A stretch of 29,322 nucleotides of DNA. It comes from Pseudoflavonifractor intestinihominis. GTDB lineage: Bacteria > Bacillota > Clostridia > Oscillospirales > Oscillospiraceae. The position numbers and the translations under genes were made by a program. Below are positions 1 through 8,251 of the stretch, one piece after another (position 1 is the stretch's first letter; each line of letters opens with the position of its first letter). The notes below the pieces were generated by a model. It saw only the letters and a program-made list of their open reading frames with translations, ran no database searches and was not told the DNA's origin. The stretch lies in assembly GCF_040096055.1 (NCBI RefSeq), contig NZ_JBBMFK010000037.1:1-29322 (forward strand), in the 5' to 3' direction.

Positions 1-4
1 GAAA

Positions 5-39
5 CAGGAAACGGCATGACCGAAGCCATGCCGTTCCTG
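5..39. other. Hairpin at window edge
   Basis: A left arm (CAGGAAACGGCATG) pairs with a right arm (CATGCCGTTCCTG) except for one bulged A. It has no T-run, so it could be the 3' end of an upstream transcript or a processing structure. The upstream gene lies outside the window. Confidence 0.5.
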
Positions 40-65
40 CGAAAACCGATATTGCTTTCTTATGA

Positions 66-93
66 CCCCCGACCATGCGGCCGGGGGGCTTTT
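66..93 (+). terminator. Probable intrinsic terminator
   Basis: Five C residues pair with a G-run, with a short inner CC/GG pairing, followed by CTTTT. It would end transcription arriving from a gene outside the window before the metal-repressor promoter begins. Confidence 0.5.
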
Positions 94-123
94 CCCGTGG
101 CCGCGGCCCGGGGAATTCGCTCC

Positions 124-152
124 TTGCCTTTCAGGGCACGCTATGCTAAAAT
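124..152 (+). promoter_or_regulatory. Sigma-A promoter of the DtxR-type gene
   Basis: The -35 box TTGCCT (124-129) and -10 box TAAAAT (147-152) are separated by exactly 17 nt. The start codon lies 100 nt downstream, leaving a long leader. No clear palindromic metal-box operator was recognised. Confidence 0.6.
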
Positions 153-251
153 TGATAAAAATGGATGGGCGCGGGGGCTGGTACGGATGTCCGGCGCGCA
201 CGCTGCCGCCGGGCGGCGGCTTCCAACGGCGAAAAAAACCGGAGGTGTGTC

Positions 252-629
252 ATGAAGATTCAGGAATCCGCGGAGAACTATCTGGAGACCATCCTGATGC
301 TCAAGGAGGAAAAGGGCGCGGTGCGCTCTATCGATATTGCCCGCAAGATGGATTTTTCCAAGCCCAGCATCAGCCGGGCCATGAGCCTGCTGCGGGAGAA
401 CGGCTATATCACCATGGACAAGGAGGGGCTCATCGACCTGACGGACGCGGGCATGGAGATCGCCTCCCGCATCTACGAGCGGCACCGGTTCCTCAGCAAG
501 TGGCTGGTGGCCCTTGGGGTGTCGCCGGAGACGGCGGCGGAGGACGCGTGCCGAATTGAGCACGACGTGTCGGACGAGACGTTCCAGAAGATCAAGGAGC
601 ATATCGCCGGGAAGCTTCCGGAGGAATAA
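252..629 (+). CDS. DtxR/MntR-family metal-dependent transcriptional repressor
   Basis: Predicted 125-residue cytoplasmic DNA-binding protein that senses Fe(II) or Mn(II) and represses metal-uptake genes. Residues 1-62 form the winged helix-turn-helix (recognition segment around FSKPSISRAMSLL), and 63-115 the metal-binding dimerisation domain. Visible ligand candidates are E12, H78, C100, E103 and H104; the C-x2-E-H pattern resembles iron-type DtxR/IdeR (ACRWEH) more than MntR, which has Glu at the Cys position. N9 stands where MntR has Asp and DtxR has Met, so metal preference is uncertain. The C-terminal SH3-like domain of DtxR is absent, as in MntR. The start is ATG 252 with GGAGG at 241-245; an upstream in-frame start has no ribosome site. 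No metal transporter lies next to it, so its targets must be elsewhere or upstream. Confidence 0.9.
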   Translation: MKIQESAENYLETILMLKEEKGAVRSIDIARKMDFSKPSISRAMSLLRENGYITMDKEGLIDLTDAGMEIASRIYERHRFLSKWLVALGVSPETAAEDACRIEHDVSDETFQKIKEHIAGKLPEE

Positions 630-643
630 GCGCGGCAGATCTT

Positions 644-676
644 ACCCCCGGCCCTTTGGCGGCCGGGGGTATTTTA
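644..676 (+). terminator. Intrinsic terminator after the metal repressor
   Basis: A perfect 10-bp stem (ACCCCCGGCC with GGCCGGGGGT), a 7-nt loop and ATTTTA. It separates the repressor from the downstream endonuclease-helicase gene. Confidence 0.85.
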
Positions 677-708
677 TGCGCCGGACGGCGGCGGAGAGGA
701 GAAGCGGC

Positions 709-3700
709 ATGATCGCGGACCTGCATATTCATTCGAAATACTCCCGGGCCACCAGCGCCCAGTGCGTGCCCGAGTACCTGGACCTGTGGGCCAGGCGGAA
801 GGGTATCGGGCTGGTGGGCACCGGCGACTTCACCCACCCGGCCTGGCGGGCGGAGCTGGCGGACAAGCTGGAGCGGGACAGGGACGGCCTGTACGTGCTG
901 AAGGAGGAATTCCGCCTGCCCGAGGAGATTCCCGGCGCAGACGCGCCCCGCTTTGTGGTCACCGGGGAGATCAGCACCATCTACAAGAAGGACGGCAAGG
1001 TGCGGAAGGTCCACAGCCTCATCCTGCTGCCCCACCTGGAGGCGGCGGAGGAGCTGTCCCGGCGGCTGGAGGCCATTGGCAACATCCGCTCCGACGGACG
1101 GCCCATTCTGGGCCTGGACTGCCGGGACCTGCTGGAGATTACCCTGGAGGCCTGTCCCGAGGCGGTGTTCATCCCCGCCCATATCTGGACGCCCCATTTC
1201 TCCGTCTTTGGGGCCTTCTCGGGCTTTGACGCTCTGGAGGACTGTTTTGGGGACCTGACCGGGGAGATCCACGCCCTGGAGACCGGGCTCTCCTCCGATC
1301 CGCCCATGAACTGGCGGCTCTCCGCCCTGGACGGCTACCAGCTGGTGTCCCACTCGGACGCCCACTCGCCGGCCAAATTAGGCCGTGAAGCAGATTTACT
1401 TGACATCCATCCCGACTATGCCGGCCTGCGCCGGGCCCTGTGTACCGGCGAGGGCCTGCTGGGCACCCTGGAGTTTTTCCCCGAGGAGGGGAAGTACCAC
1501 CTGGATGGCCACCGGACCTGCGGCCAGTGCCTGACGCCGGTGGAGACGGTGGCGGCAGGGGGCAAGTGCCCGGTGTGCGGCAAGAAGGTGACCGTGGGGG
1601 TGCTCCACCGGGTAGAGGAGCTGGCCGACCGGCCGGAGGGCTTCCGCCCTGAGGGGGCCAAGGACTTCCAGAGTCTGGTGCCCCTGCCGGAGGTCATCGC
1701 CGCGTCCCTGGGGGGCAGCCCGGAGAGCAAGAAGAACGCCGCCCTCTATGAGCGCATGCTCTCCCGGCTGGGCACGGAATTTCACATCCTGCGGGACGCG
1801 CCTGTGGAGGACATCGAGCACACCGCCGGGCCCTGCGTGGCCGAGGGCATCCGCCGCCTGCGCAGCGGCCAGGTGGAGCGGACGGCGGGGTACGACGGGG
1901 TGTACGGCAAGATCGGCCTGCTGACCGACGGGGAGCGGGAGACCATCAGCGGCCAGGTGAGCCTGTTCGGCGCCGCCGCGCCCGCCGAGAAGAAGGGCAA
2001 GGAGCACAAGTCCCTGCCGGTGAAAAAGGCGGCGGAGGAGGGGGAGCAGAGGCACACGGCAGCGGCAGCCGGGCTCAACGAGGCCCAGCGGGCCGCCGTG
2101 GAGGCGGACAGCCGTGCAGTGGCGGTGTCCGCCGGGCCGGGCACGGGCAAGACCCGCACCCTGGCCTGCCGGATCGCCCATCTGATCGGGGACTGCGGGG
2201 TGAGCGCCGGGCAGATTACGGCGGTCACCTTCACCAACCGGGCCGCGGAGGAGCTGCGGCAGCGGCTGGAGCACGTACTGGGGGGCAAGCGGGCCCTGCG
2301 CGGCCTGACGGTGGGCACCTTCCACGCCATCAGCCTGAAAAACCAGCCCGGCGTGTGCCTGCTGGACCAGTCCGAGACCCTGGCCCTGGCGGAGGAGGCG
2401 GCGGGGGAGACCCTGTCCCCCGAGGAGCTGCTGCGGGCGGTGTCCATGGAGAAGAACGGCCTGCCCGTGGCGCTGAGCGAAGAGGAGCAGAAGGCCTGCG
2501 CGGCCTATCAGTCCATGCTGAAAGAGCGCGGGGCCATGGACTTTGACGACCTGCTGCTTGCCGAGCTGGCGCGGGCGGAGGGTGCGCCGGACAGGGATCT
2601 GCGGCCCTTCACCCACCTGCTGGTGGATGAGTTCCAGGACTGCGACCCTGTGCAGTACCGCCTGCTGCGGGCCTGGAACCGGGCGGGAGAGAGCCTGTTC
2701 GTCATCGGCGACCCGGACCAGTCCATCTACAGCTTCCGGGGCGGGGACGGGACCTGCTGGCAGCACCTGGCGGAGGACTGGCCGGAGATATGTACCGTCC
2801 GCCTGACGGAGAACTACCGCTCCCGGGCGGAGATCCTCCGTTGCGCCCTGCCGGTCATCGAGAAGAACGGCGGCGGGCCCCGGGGGCTGTGCAGCGTCCC
2901 AGGCCCCGGCGGTGCGGTGCGGCTGGTGACGGCGGACAGCCCCCTTTTCCAGGGAATATTCGTGGCCAAGGAGATCGGCCGCCAGGTGGGCGGCATGGAC
3001 ATGGTGTCCGCCGACGGGGAGGGGCAGCGCACCTTCTCCGACTTTGCGGTGTGCTGCCGGACCCGGCGTCAGCTGGAGCTGCTGGAGCAGTGCCTGCGGA
3101 AGGAGGGCATTCCCTGCGCAGTGGCCGGTGGGGGCGGCTTTCTCACCCACCGGACGGTCCGGGGGGCGCTGGCCTTTTTCCGGGCGCTGGCCTTTCCGGA
3201 GCGGGAGGACCCGGCGCTGGCCCTGATGCTGGGCTTTGACTGCCCGCCGGACACGGCCCGGGCCGCTGCGGAGGTGTGGAAGAAGGCGGCGGGCAGCCCC
3301 GTGGAGCGTGCCAGAGCTGCCGAGGGGGCCTGTCCTGACGCGGAAGCCCTGTCCCGCTGGCGGGCGCTGATGGAGCAGCTGGCGCCCCTCATGGGCCGGG
3401 ACAAGCCGGTCCGGCTGCTGGAGGCCTACGGCCGCGGGGTGGGCCAGGCAGGGGCGGAGCCCCTGGAGCGGCTGATGGACATGGCGGTGTTCTACCGCCG
3501 GATGGAGGATCTGCTGCTCAGCCTGGCGGTGGGCCGGGAGGCCGACCTGCTGCGCAGCGCCGGACAGGGGTACCAGGCGGGATATGTGACCCTCACCACC
3601 CTCCACGCCGCCAAGGGCCTGGAGTTCCCGGTGGTGTTCCTCTGCGGGGTGGAGAAGGGGCTGCTACCCTACCAGTCCCGCCGCAGGGCGTCCGACCCGG

Positions 3701-3876
3701 CGGAGGAGCGGCGGCTGTTCTACGTGGGCATGACCCGGGCCATGGAGGAGCTGATCCTGGTCACCGGGCCGGAGCCGTCCCCCTTCCTGGGGGACATCCC
3801 GCCGGAGGCCATGGAGACGGAGCAGGCCGTGCGGCCTGTCCGGGGCGGCGGGGACGGCCAGCTGAGCCTGTTCTGA
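709..3876 (+). CDS. Endonuclease Q-UvrD/PcrA helicase fusion
   Basis: A 1055-residue two-part protein. Residues 1-~425 match endonuclease Q, a PHP-fold nuclease that in characterised archaeal and Bacillus members nicks 5' of deaminated bases and abasic sites. Visible are D4/H6/H8 (DLHIHS), H215-x-D-x-H219 and a zinc knuckle C271-x2-C274...C287-x2-C290. Residues ~455-1040 are a superfamily 1A UvrD-type helicase: Q-motif (LNEAQRAAV), Walker A GPGTGKT (476-482), Walker B DEFQD (D640, E641), GDPDQSIYSFRG (667-678), HAAKGLEF (966-973) and GMTRA (1007-1011). QVSLF (416-420) closes the nuclease part and QLSLF (1051-1055) is the extreme C-terminus; both fit the bacterial beta-clamp-binding pentapeptide. 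Start ATG 709 follows AGAGGAG; ATG 676 sits in the terminator T-run. Inferred role: lesion incision coupled to strand unwinding at the replisome. Confidence 0.88.
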   Translation: MIADLHIHSKYSRATSAQCVPEYLDLWARRKGIGLVGTGDFTHPAWRAELADKLERDRDGLYVLKEEFRLPEEIPGADAPRFVVTGEISTIYKKDGKVRKVHSLILLPHLEAAEELSRRLEAIGNIRSDGRPILGLDCRDLLEITLEACPEAVFIPAHIWTPHFSVFGAFSGFDALEDCFGDLTGEIHALETGLSSDPPMNWRLSALDGYQLVSHSDAHSPAKLGREADLLDIHPDYAGLRRALCTGEGLLGTLEFFPEEGKYHLDGHRTCGQCLTPVETVAAGGKCPVCGKKVTVGVLHRVEELADRPEGFRPEGAKDFQSLVPLPEVIAASLGGSPESKKNAALYERMLSRLGTEFHILRDAPVEDIEHTAGPCVAEGIRRLRSGQVERTAGYDGVYGKIGLLTDGERETISGQVSLFGAAAPAEKKGKEHKSLPVKKAAEEGEQRHTAAAAGLNEAQRAAVEADSRAVAVSAGPGTGKTRTLACRIAHLIGDCGVSAGQITAVTFTNRAAEELRQRLEHVLGGKRALRGLTVGTFHAISLKNQPGVCLLDQSETLALAEEAAGETLSPEELLRAVSMEKNGLPVALSEEEQKACAAYQSMLKERGAMDFDDLLLAELARAEGAPDRDLRPFTHLLVDEFQDCDPVQYRLLRAWNRAGESLFVIGDPDQSIYSFRGGDGTCWQHLAEDWPEICTVRLTENYRSRAEILRCALPVIEKNGGGPRGLCSVPGPGGAVRLVTADSPLFQGIFVAKEIGRQVGGMDMVSADGEGQRTFSDFAVCCRTRRQLELLEQCLRKEGIPCAVAGGGGFLTHRTVRGALAFFRALAFPEREDPALALMLGFDCPPDTARAAAEVWKKAAGSPVERARAAEGACPDAEALSRWRALMEQLAPLMGRDKPVRLLEAYGRGVGQAGAEPLERLMDMAVFYRRMEDLLLSLAVGREADLLRSAGQGYQAGYVTLTTLHAAKGLEFPVVFLCGVEKGLLPYQSRRRASDPAEERRLFYVGMTRAMEELILVTGPEPSPFLGDIPPEAMETEQAVRPVRGGGDGQLSLF

Positions 3877-3879
3877 GGC

Positions 3880-4962
3880 CTAACGGACCCGGTCCCGCCA
3901 GAGGCGGAAGACGCCGCTGTCGTGGAGCTGTTTGAGGAAGATGGCGGCCAGGGGGGAAAAAATCATGCCCCACACGCCGAAGGCCCGGAAACCCACGTAC
4001 ATGGCCAGGAGGGCGGCCAGGGGCGGCAGCCCTGCCTTTCGGCCCACCAGCCTGGGCTCCAGCAGGCTGCGCACAGCGGACACAAGGCCGTAGAGCACGG
4101 CCAGACCCAGGGCCAGCCTCCAGTCTCCGGAGAGCAGGGAGAACAGGGCCCAGGGGAGAAGAATTGTCCCCGTACCGAAGACGGGCAGTGCGTCCACCAG
4201 AGCCACCAGGGCGGCCAGCAGCAGGGCCAGCTCCACCCGCAGCACCAGGAAGCCCACCGTCAGCTCGCCGAAGGTGATGAGCATGAGCAGGCCCTGGGCC
4301 CGCAGCCAGCTCCCAAGGGTGTCCTTAAGCACGGGGACGGCCTTGCCCAGCCGTCCCCGCCAGGCTGCCGGTATCTGCCGGGAGAGGAAGGCGAGCACCT
4401 GGGGCCGGGCTGCGCTGGAGAAGTAGGCGGCCAGGGCGGTGGTGAAGAGGAAGAGCATGGCGTCGGGCACGGCGGAGGCCGCCCCGGCGGCAATGCTGGC
4501 CAGGCGGTCGTAGAGCCTGGCGGGCAGGGAGATGCCCTGGCGGATGAAGCCGTCCAGGGCGTCTTTTGCGAAGTCCTGGAGCTGGACAGGGAGGGCCACG
4601 ATAAAGCGGTAGGCCCAGTCGCCCACCTGGTCGCCCAGGGCGGGCAGGCCGGAGAGCAGCACGGGCAGGCGGCCCAGCAGCAGGGCCAGCTCGTACCCCA
4701 CCCGCCACAGGATCAGGCCCAGGGCGCCGCAGAGCAGGAGGACCAGCCCCACGGTGGTGAGGGCTGCGGCCAGTCCCCGCCTGAGCCGGAACCGGCTCAT
4801 CAGCAGCGTGACGGCGGGCTCCATCAGCCAGGCCAGCCCCAGGGCCAGCAGGAAGGGGAGCACCCAGGGCAGCAGCACGGTGAGGGCCAGCCACACCCCG
4901 GCGGCGGCCAGAGCCGCACAGAGCAGGGTCAGCAGGACACGGACAAGGCGTTTTTCGGTCAC
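3880..4962 (-). CDS. ytvI: YtvI-like sporulation membrane protein (AI-2E transporter family)
   Basis: A 360-residue polytopic membrane protein of the AI-2E/PerM family. It has paired N-terminal helices (residues ~8-45), another at ~65-90, a soluble loop (~95-150), then several C-terminal helices including PVFGTGTILLPWAL, characteristic of the family. Length and layout match the YtvI sporulation branch, whose molecular role is unresolved; the assignment to sporulation rather than general transport is inference. The start is GTG at 4962, with AGGAGG at 4971-4976 and an 8-nt spacer. It converges on the endonuclease-helicase gene with only 3 bp between the two stop codons and no obvious terminator there. 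A TATATT -10-like sequence precedes it but no convincing -35 was found. Confidence 0.8.
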   Translation of the reverse strand: MTEKRLVRVLLTLLCAALAAAGVWLALTVLLPWVLPFLLALGLAWLMEPAVTLLMSRFRLRRGLAAALTTVGLVLLLCGALGLILWRVGYELALLLGRLPVLLSGLPALGDQVGDWAYRFIVALPVQLQDFAKDALDGFIRQGISLPARLYDRLASIAAGAASAVPDAMLFLFTTALAAYFSSAARPQVLAFLSRQIPAAWRGRLGKAVPVLKDTLGSWLRAQGLLMLITFGELTVGFLVLRVELALLLAALVALVDALPVFGTGTILLPWALFSLLSGDWRLALGLAVLYGLVSAVRSLLEPRLVGRKAGLPPLAALLAMYVGFRAFGVWGMIFSPLAAIFLKQLHDSGVFRLWRDRVR

Positions 4963-5044
4963 GGACAGGACCTCCTGTGAAAAATGACGGAATATAGGGA
5001 TTGAGAGGGCGGAAATCTGTGGGAATCTGCCCAGCGGTTTGGGG

Positions 5045-5073
5045 TTGCGTTTGCCCCTTTACTGTGCTAAAAT
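5045..5073 (+). promoter_or_regulatory. Sigma-A promoter of the ACT-hom genes
   Basis: TTGCGT (5045-5050), 17-nt spacer, TAAAAT (5068-5073). Start codon of the ACT protein lies about 60 nt downstream. Confidence 0.6.
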
Positions 5074-5134
5074 GGAGTTCACACACAGACAAATGACCTT
5101 GTTGCAAAGACAAGAAGCCAGGAGGCTGCATAGA

Positions 5135-5575
5135 ATGGCGAAGAAACCCAAATACTTCATTGTGGATGCGGAGGCGTTGCCTGAGGTGTTCCTCAAGGTG
5201 GCCGAGGCCAAGCGGATGCTGGAGACCGGAGAGGCGGACACCGTCAACCGGGCCACCAAGGTGGCGGGCATCAGCCGCAGCGCCTTTTATAAGTATAAGG
5301 ATGCGGTCCGGCCCTTCAACGACATGCTCAACGGGCGGATCGTCACCTTCCAGATCATGATGAAGGATGAGCCGGGGGTACTCTCCGCGGTCCTGAATAT
5401 CTTTGCCCGGACGGGTGGGAATATTCTCACCATCAACCAGGGCATCCCGGTGAGCGGCTGCGCGGCGGTGACCATCGGCGCGGAGACCTCCGGACTGGAG
5501 GAGCCGGTGGAGGACCTGATGAACCGGGTGGCCGCCCAGGAGGGCGTGATCCGATGCGAGATCCTGGCGGGGTAA
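5135..5575 (+). CDS. pheB: UPF0735-type ACT domain protein (PheB-like)
   Basis: A 146-residue protein. Residues 1-~60 are a helical segment with a helix-turn-helix-like stretch (AGISRSAFYKYKDAV) strongly typical of UPF0735 proteins. Residues ~68-143 are an ACT domain (VTFQIMMKDEPGVLSAVLN onward) that normally binds an amino acid. B. subtilis PheB is the reference member; its role in phenylalanine metabolism is suggested, not proven. It lies 43 nt upstream of homoserine dehydrogenase under a shared promoter, so a regulatory part in aspartate-family or aromatic amino-acid synthesis is plausible. The start is ATG 5135 with GGAGG at 5121-5125; an in-frame ATG further upstream has no ribosome site. 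Confidence 0.88.
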   Translation: MAKKPKYFIVDAEALPEVFLKVAEAKRMLETGEADTVNRATKVAGISRSAFYKYKDAVRPFNDMLNGRIVTFQIMMKDEPGVLSAVLNIFARTGGNILTINQGIPVSGCAAVTIGAETSGLEEPVEDLMNRVAAQEGVIRCEILAG

Positions 5576-5618
5576 GGACCGCCGGGCCCATTACAGCGAT
5601 ACAGAGAGGAAGAATGGT

Positions 5619-6833
5619 ATGACAGTAAATGTAGCGATTCTGGGCTTTGGCACGGTGGGCTCCGGCGTGGCCGAGGTGCTGACCAAAAACCACACCCACA
5701 TTGACGAGAAGGTCCACAATCCCGTCTGCCTGAAATACATCCTGGATGTGCGTGACTTCCCGGACAGCCCCTTTGGGGACAAGATCGTCCACGACTTCAG
5801 CGTGATTGAGAACGACCCTGAGGTCAACATCGTGGTGGAGACCATCGGCGGCGCCAAGATCGCCCGTGAATTCACCGAGCGGGCCCTGAAGGCGGGCAAG
5901 AGCGTGGTGACCTCCAACAAGGAGCTGGTGGCCACCTGCGGCTACGACCTGCTGAGCCTGGCCAAGGAGCACGGCGTGAGCTATCTCTTTGAGGCCAGCG
6001 TGGGCGGCGGCATCCCCATCATCCGCCCCCTGAGCCGCTGCCTGGCGGCCAACGAGATCCAGGAGATCTGCGGTATCCTTAACGGCACCACCAACTACAT
6101 CCTGACCCGGATGATCAAGGCGGGCCTGTCCTTTGAGGCGGCGCTGAAGGAGGCCCAGCAGAACGGCTACGCCGAGAAGGACCCCACCGCCGACATCGAG
6201 GGCGAGGACGCCTGCCGGAAGATCTGCATCCTGGGCGCTCTGGCCTTTGGGCGGCACATCTACCCCGACCAGGTGCCCACCGAGGGCATCACCAAGGTGA
6301 CCCTGGCCGACGTGGCCTATGCCGACGCCTGCGGGCGGAAGATCAAGCTGCTGGGCCGGGCCATCCGCCAGCCGGACGGCCGGGTGTGCGCCTATGTGGC
6401 GCCCCATCTGGTCAGCGGCGAGGACCCCCTGAGCGGCGTGGAGGACGTGTTCAACGCCATCACGGTCCGGGGCGACGCGGTGGGCGACGTGATGTTCTAC
6501 GGCCGGGGCGCGGGCAAGCTGCCCACGGCCAGCGCGGTGGTGGCCGACGTGATGGACGCCGCCCGGCACATCAAGTCCATGAAGTATATGGCCTGGGGTC
6601 CCGGCGGGGACGACGTGGTGGCCCCCACGGACGGCCTGGAGAGCCCCTGGTATGTCCGCGCCGCTGCGGACGCGGAGGAGGTCCGCGCGGCCTTTGGCGA
6701 GGTGAATTTCCTGGCCCGTCCGGGCGCACCGGCGCAGGAGACCGCCTTCCTCACCGGGCCCATGACCCGGAGCCAGGTAGAGAACAAGCTGGCGGGGCTG
6801 GAGAAGCTCTCTCTCTTCCGGGTTCTGGATTGA
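5619..6833 (+). CDS. hom: Homoserine dehydrogenase
   Basis: A 404-residue enzyme that reduces aspartate-semialdehyde to homoserine with NAD(P)H, the branch point to threonine and methionine. Residues 1-~130 carry the Rossmann fold with GFGTVGSGV (8-16). The catalytic half includes EASVGGGIPIIRPL and the AEKDPTADIEG signature. The last ~75 residues form a C-terminal ACT-like regulatory tail, as in feedback-inhibited Firmicutes enzymes. The ribosome site GAGAGGA precedes ATG 5619. It is downstream of the ACT protein and 121 nt upstream of aspartate kinase, giving two key aspartate-pathway enzymes side by side. The 121-nt spacer is GC-rich and no promoter was identified in it. Confidence 0.95.
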   Translation: MTVNVAILGFGTVGSGVAEVLTKNHTHIDEKVHNPVCLKYILDVRDFPDSPFGDKIVHDFSVIENDPEVNIVVETIGGAKIAREFTERALKAGKSVVTSNKELVATCGYDLLSLAKEHGVSYLFEASVGGGIPIIRPLSRCLAANEIQEICGILNGTTNYILTRMIKAGLSFEAALKEAQQNGYAEKDPTADIEGEDACRKICILGALAFGRHIYPDQVPTEGITKVTLADVAYADACGRKIKLLGRAIRQPDGRVCAYVAPHLVSGEDPLSGVEDVFNAITVRGDAVGDVMFYGRGAGKLPTASAVVADVMDAARHIKSMKYMAWGPGGDDVVAPTDGLESPWYVRAAADAEEVRAAFGEVNFLARPGAPAQETAFLTGPMTRSQVENKLAGLEKLSLFRVLD

Positions 6834-6954
6834 CAGCGGCTGCCCGGCGGCATAGAATAGGGCAGGCGGAACAGGGCCTGGACCGGGCCGGACAGGGCCA
6901 GGCCGGCGTTTCCGGCGTGCCGCCGAGAAACACACTCATTGGGGGTACATAGAA

Positions 6955-8181
6955 ATGGGACTCATTGTACAGAAATTTGGCGGAAGTTCGGTGGCGAACG
7001 CGGACAGGATCCGCAACGTGGCCCGCATCATCACCGAGACCTACCGCCGTGGACATAGCGTGGTGGCGGTGCTGTCCGCTCAGGGCGACACCACCGACGA
7101 CCTGATCGCCAAGGCCGCGGAGATCAACCCCAACGGCTCCAAGCGGGAGATGGATATGCTCCTGTCCACCGGCGAGCAGATCTCCTGTTCTCTGTGCGCC
7201 ATGGCCATCGAGGCCATGGGCTATCCGGTCATCTCCCTCACCGGCTGGCAGGCCGGCGTGCGCACCAATTCGGCCTACTCCAACGCCCGTATCAAGCGGG
7301 TGGCGCCGGAGCGTATCCTGGCCGAGCTGGACAAGAAGTGCATCGTGATCGTCACCGGCTTTCAGGGCATCAACAAGTATGACGACATCACCACCCTGGG
7401 CCGCGGCGGGTCGGACACCTCCGCCGTTGCGCTGGCGGCCACCCTGCACGCGGACCTGTGCCAGATCTACACCGACGTGGACGGCGTCTATACCGCCGAC
7501 CCCCGCCATGTGGAGGGCGCGAAAAAACTGGACGAGATCACCTTCGACGAGATGCTGGAGCTGGCCACGCTGGGCGCCCAGGTGCTCCACAACCGGTCCG
7601 TCGAAATGGCAAAGCGGTACAATGTCAATCTGGAGGTGCTCTCCAGCTTCTCGGGCAACCCCGGGACCAAAGTCAAGGAGGTCGTGAAGAACGTGGAAAA
7701 GACGCATGTGAGCGGTGTAGCCAAGGACAAGGACGTGGCCCGGCTGGCCCTGGTGGGCCTGGCCGATACTCCGGGCATTGCCTTTAAGATTTTCTCCCTG
7801 CTGGCCAAGGCCAGGATCAACGTGGACATCATCCTCCAGTCCATCGGCCGGGGCGACACCAAGGACATCAGCTTTACGGTCCACAAGAGCGACAAGGACG
7901 AGGCCAAGCGCCTGCTGGAGGAGAACAAGTCCTACCTGGGCTTTGACCACATCGACGTCAGCGACGACATCGCCAAGGTGTCCATCGTGGGCGCCGGCAT
8001 GATCAACAACCCCGGCGTGGCCTCTCTCATGTTCGAGGCGCTGTACAACGCGGGCATCAACATCAACATGATCTCCACCAGCGAGATCAAGGTCTCCGTC
8101 CTGGTGGACGCGGACGACGCGGACCGGGCGGTGCAGGCCATCCACAACAAGTTCTTCTCCGAGTTCGGCGGGAACGTGTAA
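6955..8181 (+). CDS. lysC: Aspartate kinase
   Basis: A 408-residue enzyme that phosphorylates aspartate, the first step to lysine, threonine and methionine. KFGGSSV (7-13) is the family's N-terminal nucleotide/substrate signature, followed by the amino-acid kinase core (LSTGEQ, GRGGSDTSA, TDVDGVYTADPR). Two ACT domains occupy about residues 260-400 and normally mediate lysine and/or threonine inhibition. The start is ATG 6955, preceded by GGGGGT. It follows hom and is closed by a strong terminator, so it is the last gene of the pathway block. Whether it has its own promoter cannot be decided from the sequence. Confidence 0.95.
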   Translation: MGLIVQKFGGSSVANADRIRNVARIITETYRRGHSVVAVLSAQGDTTDDLIAKAAEINPNGSKREMDMLLSTGEQISCSLCAMAIEAMGYPVISLTGWQAGVRTNSAYSNARIKRVAPERILAELDKKCIVIVTGFQGINKYDDITTLGRGGSDTSAVALAATLHADLCQIYTDVDGVYTADPRHVEGAKKLDEITFDEMLELATLGAQVLHNRSVEMAKRYNVNLEVLSSFSGNPGTKVKEVVKNVEKTHVSGVAKDKDVARLALVGLADTPGIAFKIFSLLAKARINVDIILQSIGRGDTKDISFTVHKSDKDEAKRLLEENKSYLGFDHIDVSDDIAKVSIVGAGMINNPGVASLMFEALYNAGININMISTSEIKVSVLVDADDADRAVQAIHNKFFSEFGGNV

Positions 8182-8197
8182 GACCCCTAAAAGGCAT

Positions 8198-8233
8198 AAA
8201 AAAGGCGCGGAGCCCAGTGCTCCGCGCCTTTTT
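8198..8233. terminator. Bidirectional intrinsic terminator
   Basis: An 11-bp perfect stem (AGGCGCGGAGC/GCTCCGCGCCT) with a 5-nt loop, flanked by an A-run on the left and a T-run on the right. It serves both lysC and the convergent minus-strand gene. Confidence 0.9.
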
Positions 8234-8251
8234 GCGCTGTGATGGGGATGC

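Noticed and set aside
1396..3606. Long minus-strand open frame of over 700 codons opposite the helicase
   Set aside because: It is the antisense shadow of a GC-rich gene whose forward translation shows every helicase and PHP motif; the minus product is low-complexity and has no family features.
6834..6954. Possible riboswitch between hom and lysC
   Set aside because: The 121-nt spacer is GC-rich, but no lysine-riboswitch motif or terminator could be recognised.
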